A stretch of DNA of 32,658 bases from Candidatus Methanovorans sp. (GTDB lineage: Archaea > Halobacteriota > Methanosarcinia > Methanosarcinales > Methanosarcinaceae), in NCBI GenBank assembly GCA_020793565.1, contig DQIP01000219.1:1-32658 (forward strand). The letters run 5' to 3'. Under the pieces are notes generated by a model. The model had not been told where the DNA came from. It worked only from the letters and a program-made list of their open reading frames with translations, and searched no databases. Positions 8,506-18,100 of the stretch are shown here, one piece after another. Position 1 is the stretch's first letter, and the number at the start of each line of letters is the position of its first letter. The position numbers and the translations under genes were made by a program.

Positions 8506-8735
8506 TTTTCATGAAAAACTGGCTAACAGGAAAGGAAAAACGACCGATCAACTAACAAGATCGGTGCGGAACAGGGGCATAGGGTACATGCCGGTATCTA
8601 AAATTGATGAATCCACGCCGGGTGACCCACATCAAATAAATCTAATCCCCGACCTACCTCACCGAAAAAAAACATCTCAAACTCACAGCATGTGCGGTTG
8701 AGCATGATGGGGCAATGCATGGGAAGCCACCATCA
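8506..8735. repeat. Direct repeat B, copy 2
   Basis: This is the second copy of the repeat at 6731-6955, in the same orientation, starting about 90 bases upstream of the ATPase start codon. The ORF-track frame 8471-8701 across it is not convincingly conserved in copy 1, because indels shift the frame, so I treat it as non-coding. Confidence 0.75.
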
Positions 8736-8760
8736 TGCAAACTCACTATGGATGAACGTG

Positions 8761-9720
8761 TTAGGAAGACAACAAGGATTTTAACTCCTCACGGATTTCA
8801 ACAGGTATATACGCGACCTTGAACTTTCTATCACCGAATACCATTTTTCCAACAACCATCAATCCTTTCTGCCTGAGCATGCCAATTGTGGATACGGTTT
8901 TTTCCCCCTCCCAGAAGAAATCCATGTCATCATCGTAGTTTTTAAGCTTACCATATTTCACAACGCCACCCTGCTCAACACAAAGAGCTAGCGCTTCCTT
9001 AGACTTTTCCGGTAATTTTAAGATGATCGGAGGCAGGTCATTTACAATTTTATCGTCAATCCTCCGGACTTTATCCTTTTTAAGCCCCCCTTTCAAGTCA
9101 TAATGCGTACACATCCAATCAATCCAATGAGCCGGATATTTATTTAAGATTGACTTTAGAGAAGAACTTCGGCGTAATGGAATGCTTTCAATCTTCTTAA
9201 GTTTGTCATTTTCATAGGCACCAAAAAGAACATCAGGATCCAGTATAAGTGGAGATGTAGACATTTGATAGACACCAGAAAAACGGTAATGGTTGCCGGA
9301 TGGATGAATTCTACCAGTTATCGCAGAGTTTGGAGATATGGGTGTTGGAGCATGTAATTTTACGTTATAAACATCACCGCTTTTTCTATCTTTGATCTTT
9401 AAAAACAAACCCTTTTTTGAAATGACGATGAAATTTGAGCGGAGAACATTTTTCATCTGTAGAACATTCTTTTCCATTTCAGGACTCAATTCAGGAGTGT
9501 TTTCCGCAAATTCCTCTGCTATGGTCTTGCCTGTTTTGGGAAGTACTTTTTCAAAAAAAAGCCATGCAAGGAAATTATTCCGCCATATCTCATCAGGCAT
9601 TTCCACGTCTTTTTCGGGAAATTCATCAACATACCGATCGAACAGTTCCTGTGATTGGTTGCCATACTTATCATTTGCATATTCAAAAATTGCCTGGTTT
9701 ACGTTCTCTTCGTCAATCAT
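8761..9720 (-). CDS. Hypothetical protein with a winged-helix-like C-terminus
   Basis: This protein is about 319 aa. The N-terminal third is acidic and helical, with a striking IWRNNFLAWLFFEKVLP...GKTIAEEFAE segment that recalls SEC-C/UPF0149-associated proteins of archaea. The centre (~100-160) is beta-rich and contains ITGRIHPSGNHYRFSG. The last 80 residues (KEALALCVEQGGVVKYGKL...STIGMLRQKGLMVVGK...KVAYIPVEIREEL) look like a winged helix. I do not recognise a characterised family. The GTG at 9729 is the longest start, but ATG 9720 has GTGATT five bases ahead and is preferred. The gene stands alone, just after repeat B, so it belongs to the accessory stretch. Confidence 0.65.
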   Translation of the reverse strand: MIDEENVNQAIFEYANDKYGNQSQELFDRYVDEFPEKDVEMPDEIWRNNFLAWLFFEKVLPKTGKTIAEEFAENTPELSPEMEKNVLQMKNVLRSNFIVISKKGLFLKIKDRKSGDVYNVKLHAPTPISPNSAITGRIHPSGNHYRFSGVYQMSTSPLILDPDVLFGAYENDKLKKIESIPLRRSSSLKSILNKYPAHWIDWMCTHYDLKGGLKKDKVRRIDDKIVNDLPPIILKLPEKSKEALALCVEQGGVVKYGKLKNYDDDMDFFWEGEKTVSTIGMLRQKGLMVVGKMVFGDRKFKVAYIPVEIREELKSLLSS

Positions 9721-9925
9721 ATTAATCACAATGCCCTTTTCGCTAATTAATAGTTCGTTGATTTCTAAAAGAAATCAAGACAAAACTTAAATTCAACTTT
9801 TAAATTGGAAAAACGCTGTTATCATCTCGATTCTTCATGTAAATATATCGATATAAATGTGTTTAACCATCTTCAAATGTCTTGCTGCGCTATTATATGT
9901 TGCTACATTACTGTAATTTAATCAA

Positions 9926-10051
9926 TCATCCGTTCTTTGTCATATCACCTGGCATGATTTTGCCGTCAGGTCCTTTTCGCCATGATGTTAATCCCATGTT
10001 TGGCTTGTTGCTCACGGCTCGTTCGGCTATTATTTCCGCGGCTTGGTACAT
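9926..10051 (-). pseudogene. RhuM-family fragment
   Basis: A 41-codon frame too short for the ORF track reads AAEIIAERAVSNKPNMGLTSWRKGPDGKI. This closely resembles the conserved AAEII..RAD..KPNMGLT-W...GKI block of the RhuM (virulence RhuM) family as I remember it. The family usually continues with a DV..AKNYL segment; here the frame changes to MPGDMTKNG and stops. Everything upstream of the block is missing: its first codons overlap the last codons of the methyltransferase gene in another frame. It is therefore a fossil of a larger gene, left by deletion or by insertion of the neighbour. RhuM genes are often near restriction or toxin modules. Confidence 0.6.
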
Positions 10052-10743
10052 ATGTAAACTGCTATAAAACCACCATTATAATCGACTTCATCTATGGAGA
10101 AACCTGCTTTTTTAAGCAAATCTTCCATAATCCAGCTAAAAGTTGAATATTCCTCTCGAATTGCAACCACAGAATCATTTGCCATATCTTCCCCTGCAAT
10201 CTCCCTTATTTTGTCAACCTGGTTGTTAAAGAAACTGCTGTGTTCCTCAATACCAAAAGAGTAAACAGTGTCCCGTAAGTATAATTTTCCCCCATCTTTA
10301 AGCATTCCAAACACACGCCTCAACGCAATCATTTTCCAAAAATCCGGCAGGTGATGTAAAGCCAGTTGTGATACAACCGCATCCAGTGGTTCCCCACGAT
10401 GCTCATAGGTCAGGAATCCGGCATGGTGGTATTCAATATTTTTCACACCCTGCATTGCCGCTTTTTTCTTTGCAAAATCCAGCATTACATGTGAGACATC
10501 AACGGCAATGACCTTCCCGCAATGTTTTGCAGCTTCTGTTGCAAAATCTCCCGTCCCGGTCCCAAACTCGAGAATTGAATGGCCTTCAATGATATCCAGG
10601 CAACTGAGAATGTTTTTAATTTCTTCCTTAATGTTCCTTAATTTTTGCATTCTGCTGTCATAGGCTACAACTTCGGAAATATCGGTATAATCAGTACCAG
10701 TTTGCTGCATCTCGTTATATTGCCACTCTGGATATGTGTCCAA
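10030..10743 (-). CDS. Class I SAM-dependent methyltransferase
   Basis: This 237-aa protein has a Rossmann methyltransferase core. Motif I ILEFGTGTGDFATEAAKHC is near residue 58 and the motif II acidic loop is VIAVDVSHVMLDFAKKKA. A conserved post-II region AVVSQLALHHLPDFWKMIALRRVFGMLKDGGKLYLRD matches UbiE/Methyltransf_11-type enzymes. The substrate cannot be read from the sequence. The start is a TTG at 10741-10743, strongly supported by GGGGTGA three to four bases upstream. The gene is monocistronic, with its own AT-rich upstream region (10744-10970, no gene seen). Its final codons overlap the RhuM fragment, so the extreme C-terminus (ICTKPRK) may be altered from the ancestral sequence. Confidence 0.85.
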   Translation of the reverse strand: MDTYPEWQYNEMQQTGTDYTDISEVVAYDSRMQKLRNIKEEIKNILSCLDIIEGHSILEFGTGTGDFATEAAKHCGKVIAVDVSHVMLDFAKKKAAMQGVKNIEYHHAGFLTYEHRGEPLDAVVSQLALHHLPDFWKMIALRRVFGMLKDGGKLYLRDTVYSFGIEEHSSFFNNQVDKIREIAGEDMANDSVVAIREEYSTFSWIMEDLLKKAGFSIDEVDYNGGFIAVYICTKPRK

Positions 10744-10970
10744 ATTTTCACCCCATATTTGATTCTCATTAAAATCCGTTTTAAGCCAATATCTGCAGAT
10801 ATCACATGCTTTATTACTCTATATTATATGAATTTGCAGATATGCTAATGATGCTGGAATGTGCCATATGCAGCGGGTTGTATAATTTGCGTTAAAATCA
10901 ACAAACAAATACCAAAAATATCCTGGCATAAAAATATGTATTTTATAGTGCGTAAAATTGATCTTTTAGA

Positions 10971-11888
10971 TTATTTCTTTCCATTATTTCCTGCCCGGAT
11001 GGTGCGCATCGTTTCCCTGTGGAGCGAAACAATAAGATCACTGAGCACCCCTAAAACAAACATCTGGAATCCGGCAATGATGAGCAGTGCTGTTAACATT
11101 GTCATAGGTATGCGGGTTACGTCGTGCATCCATTCAGTCACAACAAAAACACCAACACCAGAACCTATGATCATGAATATAGCACCAAGTACCCCAAAAT
11201 ATAAAAGCGGATTGTGCATCTTTGCCAGTTTGTATATTGTCATTCCGATCTTAAAACCATCCTTTGCAGGATTTAATTTAGTTACAGCCTTTGAATGTCT
11301 TGCCAAATACGTAATAGGCACTTCAATGATCTTCAAATCCTTTTTGATACTCTCAACCGTTATTTCGGTTTCTGTTTCAAAACCCATCTTATTAAGTTCA
11401 AGTGATCTCACAGCATCAAGCGTAAATGCCCTGTATCCTGTAAGGATATCATTTAACCACTCGCCGTATGTGAACCCGAATATCTTGTTAATAACGCGGT
11501 TCCCAAAAAGGTTCAAACGTGTAAACGCAGCAGGCTCATAATTTGCTAACCTGTTGCCCATAACATGATCTGCATCCCCCCTGCGCACGGGTCCAAGCAC
11601 TGCATGCACATCACTTGCAAGATATGTGCCGTCCCCATCGATCATCACGATGTAATCGCTATCAATGAGATGAAATGCTTCCTGGAGGGCCTGTCCCTTA
11701 CCCTTGCCACTCTGGACAACGATCTTTGCACCCTGTGCTTCTGCTAATTCGATTGTCTTATCGGTGCTGTGACCATCGATAACCAGTATGTTGTCAAATC
11801 CCTCTGTTCTAAAATCATTTATCAGCTGCCCGATAGTAGCAGCCTCATTGAGGGTAGGTATCAGGATACAGACATCTTCATTTGGCAA
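10971..11888 (-). CDS. aglJ: Dolichyl-phosphate-type glycosyltransferase, AglJ-like
   Basis: This 305-aa protein has an N-terminal GT2 fold (ILIPTLNEAATIGQLI near residue 8, and metal-binding DGDGT near 87). The GYRAF, NKMGFETETEIT and PITYLARHSKAVTKLNP segments are characteristic of archaeal DPM1-like enzymes. Two C-terminal transmembrane helices follow (~235-262 and 265-292). This architecture matches the AglJ group, which adds the first sugar to dolichol phosphate for S-layer N-glycosylation in haloarchaea; the sugar used here is unknown. It would act at the cytoplasmic face of the membrane. The start is TTG, with GGAAGG about seven bases upstream. It lies downstream of tbp on the same strand but has its own TATA-like box (CTATAATATAATAAG), so it is probably transcribed separately. 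Confidence 0.75.
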   Translation of the reverse strand: MPNEDVCILIPTLNEAATIGQLINDFRTEGFDNILVIDGHSTDKTIELAEAQGAKIVVQSGKGKGQALQEAFHLIDSDYIVMIDGDGTYLASDVHAVLGPVRRGDADHVMGNRLANYEPAAFTRLNLFGNRVINKIFGFTYGEWLNDILTGYRAFTLDAVRSLELNKMGFETETEITVESIKKDLKIIEVPITYLARHSKAVTKLNPAKDGFKIGMTIYKLAKMHNPLLYFGVLGAIFMIIGSGVGVFVVTEWMHDVTRIPMTMLTALLIIAGFQMFVLGVLSDLIVSLHRETMRTIRAGNNGKK

Positions 11889-11934
11889 AATATACCTTCC
11901 TTTGTGATTGTTTATTGCTTATTATATTATAGTG

Positions 11935-11960
11935 ATGGATCCGATGAATATCGGATCCAT
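11935..11960. promoter_or_regulatory. Perfect 11-bp hairpin/palindrome between tbp and aglJ
   Basis: ATGGATCCGAT and ATCGGATCCAT form a perfect 11-bp inverted repeat around a GAAT loop. On the minus strand it lies after tbp and just before the CTATAATATAATAAG box of aglJ. It could terminate tbp transcripts or be an operator for aglJ. It has no clear T-run, so a protein-binding site is equally possible. Confidence 0.45.
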
Positions 11961-12021
11961 ACGACACAGGCATTCTGCCGTTTCAGGGTTACAGCCGCCT
12001 GAAAAAAACAACTTCTATTAT

Positions 12022-12573
12022 TTATAAAAGTCCCATGCTGTCAAGTTGCTGTCTTACGACTTCAACTCCACCGTCACAATCCTTAGGTGATTTACCGCCT
12101 GTGACAACCAGTTTTCCTGAACTGAAAATAAGCACGACCACCTTTGGTTCAGCAATGCGGTAAACAAGTCCGGGGAACTGTTCAGGTTCGTATTCGATAT
12201 TCTCAAGGCCAAGTCCGATCGCAATTGCATTAAGGTTCAATACTGCATGAAGATCAGCTGATGCTACGATGTTCTGGACAGTAATATCAGGTTCATCAAG
12301 CGTCTCCTGACCAATTCCATTAAGTTTTTGTCCCAGGTTCCCTATGACAGTGTGCACATCTGCAACATTCTTTGCACCGGTGCATACCACTTTCCCGGAT
12401 GTGAAAATAAGGAACGCTGCTTTTGGATCAGTGACCCTGTAAACAAGTCCGGGGAACTTTTTTTTATTATATTCTGCACCTTCAAACTCAGATTCGATCT
12501 TTATCAGATCAAACTCTTCTGCAAGTTTGGTAGATGCTACTACATTCTCGATCTTGATATTATATTCTGTCAT
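12022..12573 (-). CDS. tbp: TATA-box-binding protein
   Basis: This 183-aa general transcription factor binds the archaeal TATA box and recruits TFB and RNA polymerase. It consists of two imperfect direct repeats of about 90 residues. Repeat one has [10 protein letters not shown]...[29 protein letters not shown]; repeat two has [10 protein letters not shown]...[29 protein letters not shown]. The paired Phe residues that kink DNA are present in both. ATG 12573 is preferred over the TTG at 12594 used in the ORF track, because the protein family begins with this Met and GAGGAT precedes it. Length is normal, without a long acidic tail. Several TATA-like boxes lie upstream, so autoregulation is possible. 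Confidence 0.97.
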   Translation of the reverse strand: MTEYNIKIENVVASTKLAEEFDLIKIESEFEGAEYNKKKFPGLVYRVTDPKAAFLIFTSGKVVCTGAKNVADVHTVIGNLGQKLNGIGQETLDEPDITVQNIVASADLHAVLNLNAIAIGLGLENIEYEPEQFPGLVYRIAEPKVVVLIFSSGKLVVTGGKSPKDCDGGVEVVRQQLDSMGLL

Positions 12574-12636
12574 TGTAAATCCTCGGTGATTCAATCATTT
12601 AATAATTCAATTAATGTACTATATCTATAATTGGCA

Positions 12637-12647
12637 CTATTTAAAGC
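12637..12647 (-). promoter_or_regulatory. Candidate TATA box of tbp
   Basis: On the minus strand GCTTTAAATAG lies about 65 bases before the tbp ATG, implying a leader of roughly 40 bases. Two further AT boxes (TATATATAAGG and ATATATAAG, near 12670-12700) lie farther upstream. Inferred from the archaeal box consensus only. Confidence 0.4.
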
Positions 12648-12699
12648 AAAGGTTATATTCGCAATTCCTTATATATACTTATACCCACAAACTTATATA

Positions 12700-13097
12700 T
12701 CAATTTAAAACATCTACTAAAAACCATGATTTTACATCACTTATTCAAAATTTATGAGTATGTTATTTGACCTGATGATGGATTTACAAAGTAACTTATG
12801 TGTCATCCGAACCCACCAACCAACCAGCAGAACCCACCAACCAGCCGAACCGATTTACCTGAGGCGACAATATACTTGTAATGCAAACACTGCTTGTTAG
12901 GAAAAGAAAAGCAGTAGCAGCCGAACAATGCAGGGAGTTATCAAAAATGAAAACGATTCCCCCGATTGTTCAACCACGGGAATAGTAATATGTCCTGGTT
13001 CCTCTGGACATTTTAGAAGAAATTGAATATTCCGGATTCAATTGCCTAACTGAGAGATGTGAAAGCAATTTTGATGATGAAGCGTGAATAACGCCTC
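12700..13097. other. Gene-free region between tbp and scpB
   Basis: No convincing coding frame or RNA gene is seen. ACCCACCAACCA and ACCCACCAACCA-GC-type blocks repeat at 12811-12845, and a short piece near 12885-12930 (AAACACTGCTTG...GGAAAAG...CAGCCG) weakly resembles the left part of repeat B. The stretch downstream of scpB could hold its terminator, but none is clear. Confidence 0.35.
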
Positions 13098-14201
13098 TCA
13101 ATTTTCAAGTTCTTTCAATCCATCGATGATCGAATCATATTTCTGGCAGACCCTCCCGATCAGGTCGGCTTTAAGGTTCTTATGCGTCGGAACAAGAATA
13201 TCCGCATCCTTCCCCACCTCAACACCCTCACTTGATGTTTCATAATCAGGTGCGATAAGCACGCCGTTTGCAGACACACCGATCCGCAGGTCATTTACGA
13301 TCCTTGCTATCATATCAGTTGCAGGCTGTACCTTCTTGCTAATCACAAGTGCCTTTGAGGCATACTTCTCCTTCAACTCTTTCAGGTGTTCGATACACTC
13401 CTGCGCTTTTGACTTATCGCATACACCTTCAAGGGCTCCTATTGCCTCGATCAGGTCATTGAATGTAGTAGAACTGACCTCGATTATTTCGCCGTCATAA
13501 TTCTTGCGAACCCTCTCTGCGTATCCTTTTGAGATCACCATCTTATACACATCTGCAAGTTTATCGATCTCCTCTTCTGTAGGATCATAGGCGCTGATAA
13601 CCCTGTACTCGTCGATCCCGCACATTTCCATCAGGGATTCATACATTGGAGTAACTGCCACAACCTTCCTGCCAAGCCACCTGTCAAGTCCGCTCTGACC
13701 GCTTTGCTGGCGTGAAAGATCAACGATCTTTTTCTTAATTGACTCAGGATCATTAGATCCAAGTTCGAAATAATCGGCAAACATCGGTGTTGTCCGGAGC
13801 AGTTTTGTCCTGCCGTGTGCAACAGCTGCAATAAATCCACGCTCCTTCAACTCCCGTATGTGGTCATATGCTGCATTGCCGCGCATATCAACAAGATCGG
13901 ATTGTATCACAGGCTGGTGATATGCGATCATCGAAAGTGTCCGCAGCATCGGGGCACCCACCTCCTTTGGTGCGAGCGGGCGTACAAGGTCAGTGTATTG
14001 GGGTTTAACCTGCATCACGTATCGATCACCAAGATCGATGATCTCCAGTCCGCACTCGCGTCCCTTGTATTCCCTTATAAGCGATTGAACAATTGGATCT
14101 ACCCGTTTTTTCGGCTTATTGATGATCTTTGAGAGTGTCAGGACATCCAATGCTCTCCCTGCAGCAAACAATGAAGCTTCGATCGTTTCTTTATCAATCA
14201 T
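13098..14201 (-). CDS. scpB: Segregation/condensation protein ScpB, C-terminally extended
   Basis: This 367-aa protein starts at ATG, 16 bases after scpA. Residues 1-~185 are the winged-helix ScpB core (IEASLFAAGRALDVLTLSKII; APMLRTLSMIAYHQPVIQSDLVDMRGNAAYDHIRELKERGFI), which bridges the SMC-ScpA complex. A usual ScpB ends near 180-200 residues. Here another ~180 residues follow, with a mixed alpha/beta region (LGRKVVAVTPMYESLMEMCGIDEYRVIS...) and a long helical stretch (CIEHLKELKEKYASKALVISKK). I do not recognise this extension; it may be a lineage-specific domain. The frame is uninterrupted and codon use does not visibly change, so it is not an obvious recent fusion. It is the last gene of the smc operon. 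Confidence 0.88.
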   Translation of the reverse strand: MIDKETIEASLFAAGRALDVLTLSKIINKPKKRVDPIVQSLIREYKGRECGLEIIDLGDRYVMQVKPQYTDLVRPLAPKEVGAPMLRTLSMIAYHQPVIQSDLVDMRGNAAYDHIRELKERGFIAAVAHGRTKLLRTTPMFADYFELGSNDPESIKKKIVDLSRQQSGQSGLDRWLGRKVVAVTPMYESLMEMCGIDEYRVISAYDPTEEEIDKLADVYKMVISKGYAERVRKNYDGEIIEVSSTTFNDLIEAIGALEGVCDKSKAQECIEHLKELKEKYASKALVISKKVQPATDMIARIVNDLRIGVSANGVLIAPDYETSSEGVEVGKDADILVPTHKNLKADLIGRVCQKYDSIIDGLKELEN

Positions 14202-14217
14202 TTACGTATTTTCCTTT

Positions 14218-15060
14218 TCAAGTATCATCAACCAGACTACCACCTGGGTGAATATACAGTTCCCCGAACAGTTCCTTTTGGGCAAGCATGATCTTTTTAT
14301 CAGTAGCAAGGAACAGCAATGTGAGGTACGTCAAAATTTTTTCCGACCTGTCCCCGTTAACAATATCCGAAAATTGCACACAAGTCCTGTCCTTGAACAG
14401 GTCAATAAGCTGGTCGCCCAGAAGTGTAACACGTTCCATAATGTTTTCCTCATGCGCGATACCAAGGACCTCATCGGTTGTAGCGGCTTCCATCTCAATG
14501 ACCTTGCGGATACGCAGTCTTTCACTGCGTTTAAATTCCACATTCTCCGCCTTCTTAAGTTCAATGATCAGTTCCTGCAGGGTTACAGGCCTGGTCGCAA
14601 CGCGCCGTATTGGAAGTTTTGGGACCGGATAATCTTCAATATCATAAAAATCCATTCCATCATCGAATCCGAAATCATCATCTTCCTCATCTTCCACAAC
14701 AATCCCTGTCGATTTCATGCGAAGCAGGATCGCTGCATACAGGAGTGTCCTGCCGGATATCCGCAGGTCCATCATTTTCATATCTTCAATATGTGCAAAA
14801 AATCTGTCGGTGATGTATACAATATCGACATCCCATGGATTGACATCATCACTTTTCACAAGGTTGAGCAAAATCTCGACCGGTTCATTGAGCACATTTT
14901 CCGACATCTCAAGTTGTTCTCCTTCAACACCAAGGGAACGAAGCATATCAATAAAATCAGGATCAAGTGAATTCATGGCTGGTGCTGGAATCGTTTCTCC
15001 GAATATATCATGTGATGTCTGGCCTGCTTCCACAACTTTCATACTTTCAATAATTTCCAT
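14218..15060 (-). CDS. scpA: Segregation/condensation protein ScpA (kleisin)
   Basis: This kleisin of about 280 aa closes the SMC ring by bridging its ATPase heads. The conserved PVEILLNLVKSDDVNPWDVDIVYITDRFF segment (N-terminal SMC-binding domain) is near residues 60-90. RISGRTLLYAAILLRMKS follows, then a very acidic linker (EDEEDDDFGFDDGMDFYDIEDYP) and a C-terminal winged-helix region (FSDIVNGDRSEKILTYLTLLFLATDKKIMLAQKELFGELYI). The ORF track starts at ATG 15075, but ATG 15060 has GGTG six bases upstream and is more likely. The acidic linker resembles flexible kleisin centres. The gene lies between smc and scpB on the same strand. Confidence 0.92.
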   Translation of the reverse strand: MEIIESMKVVEAGQTSHDIFGETIPAPAMNSLDPDFIDMLRSLGVEGEQLEMSENVLNEPVEILLNLVKSDDVNPWDVDIVYITDRFFAHIEDMKMMDLRISGRTLLYAAILLRMKSTGIVVEDEEDDDFGFDDGMDFYDIEDYPVPKLPIRRVATRPVTLQELIIELKKAENVEFKRSERLRIRKVIEMEAATTDEVLGIAHEENIMERVTLLGDQLIDLFKDRTCVQFSDIVNGDRSEKILTYLTLLFLATDKKIMLAQKELFGELYIHPGGSLVDDT

Positions 15061-15096
15061 ATTTTTCACCGCCATTGCACCAATATTATCATTATT

Positions 15097-15160
15097 AACA
15101 TCAATATTATTAACATCAATATTATTAACATCAACATAAATATTATTATTATTATTATTA
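15097..15160. repeat. 15-bp tandem repeat plus ATT microsatellite
   Basis: AACATCAATATTATT occurs twice perfectly (15097-15111 and 15112-15126) and a third time with changes, then runs into (ATT)n up to 15160. It fills the spacer between the smc stop and the scpA start, within the operon leader of scpA. Such slippage-prone DNA could vary in length between strains. Confidence 0.85.
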
Positions 15161-15192
15161 GCACGTTATTATTAATATTGCTCAGTAATTGC

Positions 15193-18100
15193 TCAATATA
15201 ATTTTACACCTGTGATACTTGTAATATTGTTCTCCTGCATTGCCACCCCTATTGTCCGCTCGGCAGCCTCGATCATAGGTTTTCGGAGAGATACGACAAT
15301 GAACTGCGCCTTTTTCCTGGACGACTTCACACGCTTTGCCACTCTCTCGGCATTCACACCATCAAGGAACATATCGATCTCATCAAATGCATAGAAGGGT
15401 GCAGGCCGATATTGCTGGATCGCAAACACGAACGCAAGCGCTGTCAAACTCTTTTCTCCCCCTGACATTGCTTCAAGACGCTGCAGGGTCTTATCCTTTG
15501 GTTGTGCTTTCAATGTCATGCCGCCTGCAAAAGGATCCTCATAATTATCCAGCACAAGTTCACCGGTCCCGTCTGAGAGCTCGTTGAAAATGACCTTGAA
15601 GTGCTCGTTGATACCATTGAAAGTTTCCATGAACACATCTTTCTTGAGTTTTTCATATTGCCCGATACGCTCAAGTATCTGCTCGCGTTCACTGACAAGT
15701 ATATCCCGCTTTGTCTTAAGGTCGGTAAGCCTTATCTCAACCGTATCATACTCATCGATCGCACGCATATTGACAGGTTCCAGGCGTTCCATGGCACGTT
15801 CAATGGATTCGATCCTTGTGCGCACGGTCTCATAGTTTGGCACCTCTTCGCTCTCCTCAATGCCGCGCCTCTCAAGTTCTTCTGTCAGTTCCGTTATCTG
15901 TTCAAGCAGTGCGCTGCGGGTTGCATCAAGCGCGGTCATGTGCCTGTTACCGTCCTCGAATTTCTGTTTAATAGAATCGAACTGTGTCTTAACGGCTCCA
16001 TGTTCAGCCTGCTTGCGGATACGATCCTGCTGAAGTTCCTTGAGTTCTTCTGCCAGTTCCTGCTCACGTTCCTGTTTCTTTACAAGTGCCTCCTCAAGTT
16101 CAGCGATCTTTTCCTTAAGGGCAGAAACACGATCCTTGTGCGTGGATTTTTTCACATCCATCTCCTTGATAAGCTCGCGATTCTCTTCCATCCTTGCAGT
16201 CGCGTATTCATGATCAAGGTTCAGTGCATTTAACCCGCCTTCAATATCACGCACGCGCCCTTCGAGATGCCTGATCTCCTCATCAATGGTCTCTGCCTGT
16301 TCATTGAGTTGTGGAACCTCGGAACCGGATAATTTCTCATCAAGCACTGCAATATTTTTCTCAAGTTCCCGGCTGAGTTCATCCTCCTTATCCTTTTGCA
16401 CGACAATCCGATCCATCTCCTCACGAAGTTTAACCCGAGTTTCCTCAATTTCAACCCGCTCGGCATTCTTGGATTCCACAAGTATTACAAGCCGTTCGCC
16501 ACGCCCCTTGATCTCTTCAAGCTGCATCTCTTTTCTGGATATCTCCTTCTCACACTCTGTGATCTCCCGATTAATTTCAGATATATGACCTTCAACAGCA
16601 TCCAGTTTCTTGATAGCAGAGCTGCGCCTTGAATCAAATTCAGTTACTTTTTCTGCGATCCGTATCAATTTATCCTTCTCTGCTGCAGCAAATGAGAGAG
16701 TTGAACGTCCTTTTGACCCGCCTGTCATAGCACCGCTCTTTTCAACAACTTCCCCATCAAGCGTAACCATCCGAATGCCGCCCATAAGTTTTCTTGCATT
16801 TGTCAGATCGTCAACGATCAGTGTATCCCTGAACACGTACCAGAATGCCGCCTCGAAGCGATGGTCAAAATCAATAAGATCGATCGCATACCCGATAACG
16901 CCATCCCTGTCTGACAGGTTCTTGTAAGGTCTGCGTGAATCCATTTTGTTAAGCGGTAAGAATGTTGCTCTTCCCCCGCGCTGCTGTTTAAGGAACGTGA
17001 TGGCACGTGATGCGTCTTCGTCGGTCTCAACAACAAGTCCCTGCATCCGCCCGCCAGCAGCAATTCCAAGTGCAGTTGCATGTTCCTGGTCTACGCTGCC
17101 AAGTTCTGCAATGGTTCCGTAGATGCCAGGCAGGCCATGTCGTTTTTTTTCATTAAGCACCATCTCCACAGCCCTCGAATAACCACTGTTATCCTCAGTG
17201 GCACGCACGCGTGCATCCAGAATGGCATATTCCTGCTGGTATTTGCGGAGTGTGACCTCAAGGTCTAATATCACACTTTTGATCTGGGAGCGATTGCTTT
17301 CAAGGTCATCGATATCCTTTGTAAGCGAATTGATGTTTTCAGTCAGTTTTTCAATATCATAATTTGCAGACCTGGTATCGCTCTCAGATGATTCGACATT
17401 TGCTTTTGATTCCTCGATCTCATTTTCGATATCCCTTACTTCAGCCGACTTTCGCCGCAGCGAATCAAGCAACCTGTCTTCCTGGCGCATGAGTTCGTTC
17501 TTATCGTTCTTTGTATTCTCAAGTTCGGATTTGAGAGTTGAGAGTTCATCACGCGTCTGTGCAAACTTTTCATCCACATCAGCGATCTTGCTCTGGAGTA
17601 CCATGCGCCGGGTCTTGCGGCCACTTATCTCAACAAGAATGCCGTCCTTACGTAATTTTTCCTCGTTGACCTGTGAATCCAGTTCCTCTATTTTGCTTTT
17701 GATCTCATCGATCTCGACAAATGCCTTGCGCCGTCTTGCATCAACATCTTCGATCTCATTGTCGGCAAGTTCAATACTGTCAACGCATCTTGAGATCTCA
17801 CCCTTTATCTCCTCAATATCTTTCTTGGTCCGGATCTGTTCATCCTCACCCATCTTCTGTATTTCAGATGTAATATCCTCAAGTTCACATCCAAGTTCGT
17901 CAAGTTTCCTCCGCTTCTCGTCCATTGACTGCGAAAGACCATCGAGAACCTCTTTTTTCGCTTCAATGTCAATATTTACGGATTCAAGCTCAATCCTTGC
18001 ATCCTTGAGTTTTGCAAGAAGCACAAAACCCTCGAATTTCATCTTCTCTTCTTTGAGTGCCTGGTACTTTATAGCCTGGTTCCGCTCAAGTTTGAGTTTT

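Noticed and set aside
8471-8701. ORF across repeat B copy 2 (KIDESTPGDPHQINLIPDL)
   Set aside because: Copy 1 shares part of this frame, but indels break it afterwards and there is no start or ribosome site in common.
12811-12850. ACCCACCAACCA repeats as a regulatory array
   Set aside because: Only two or three short units occur, with no position relative to a promoter; likely chance or local slippage.
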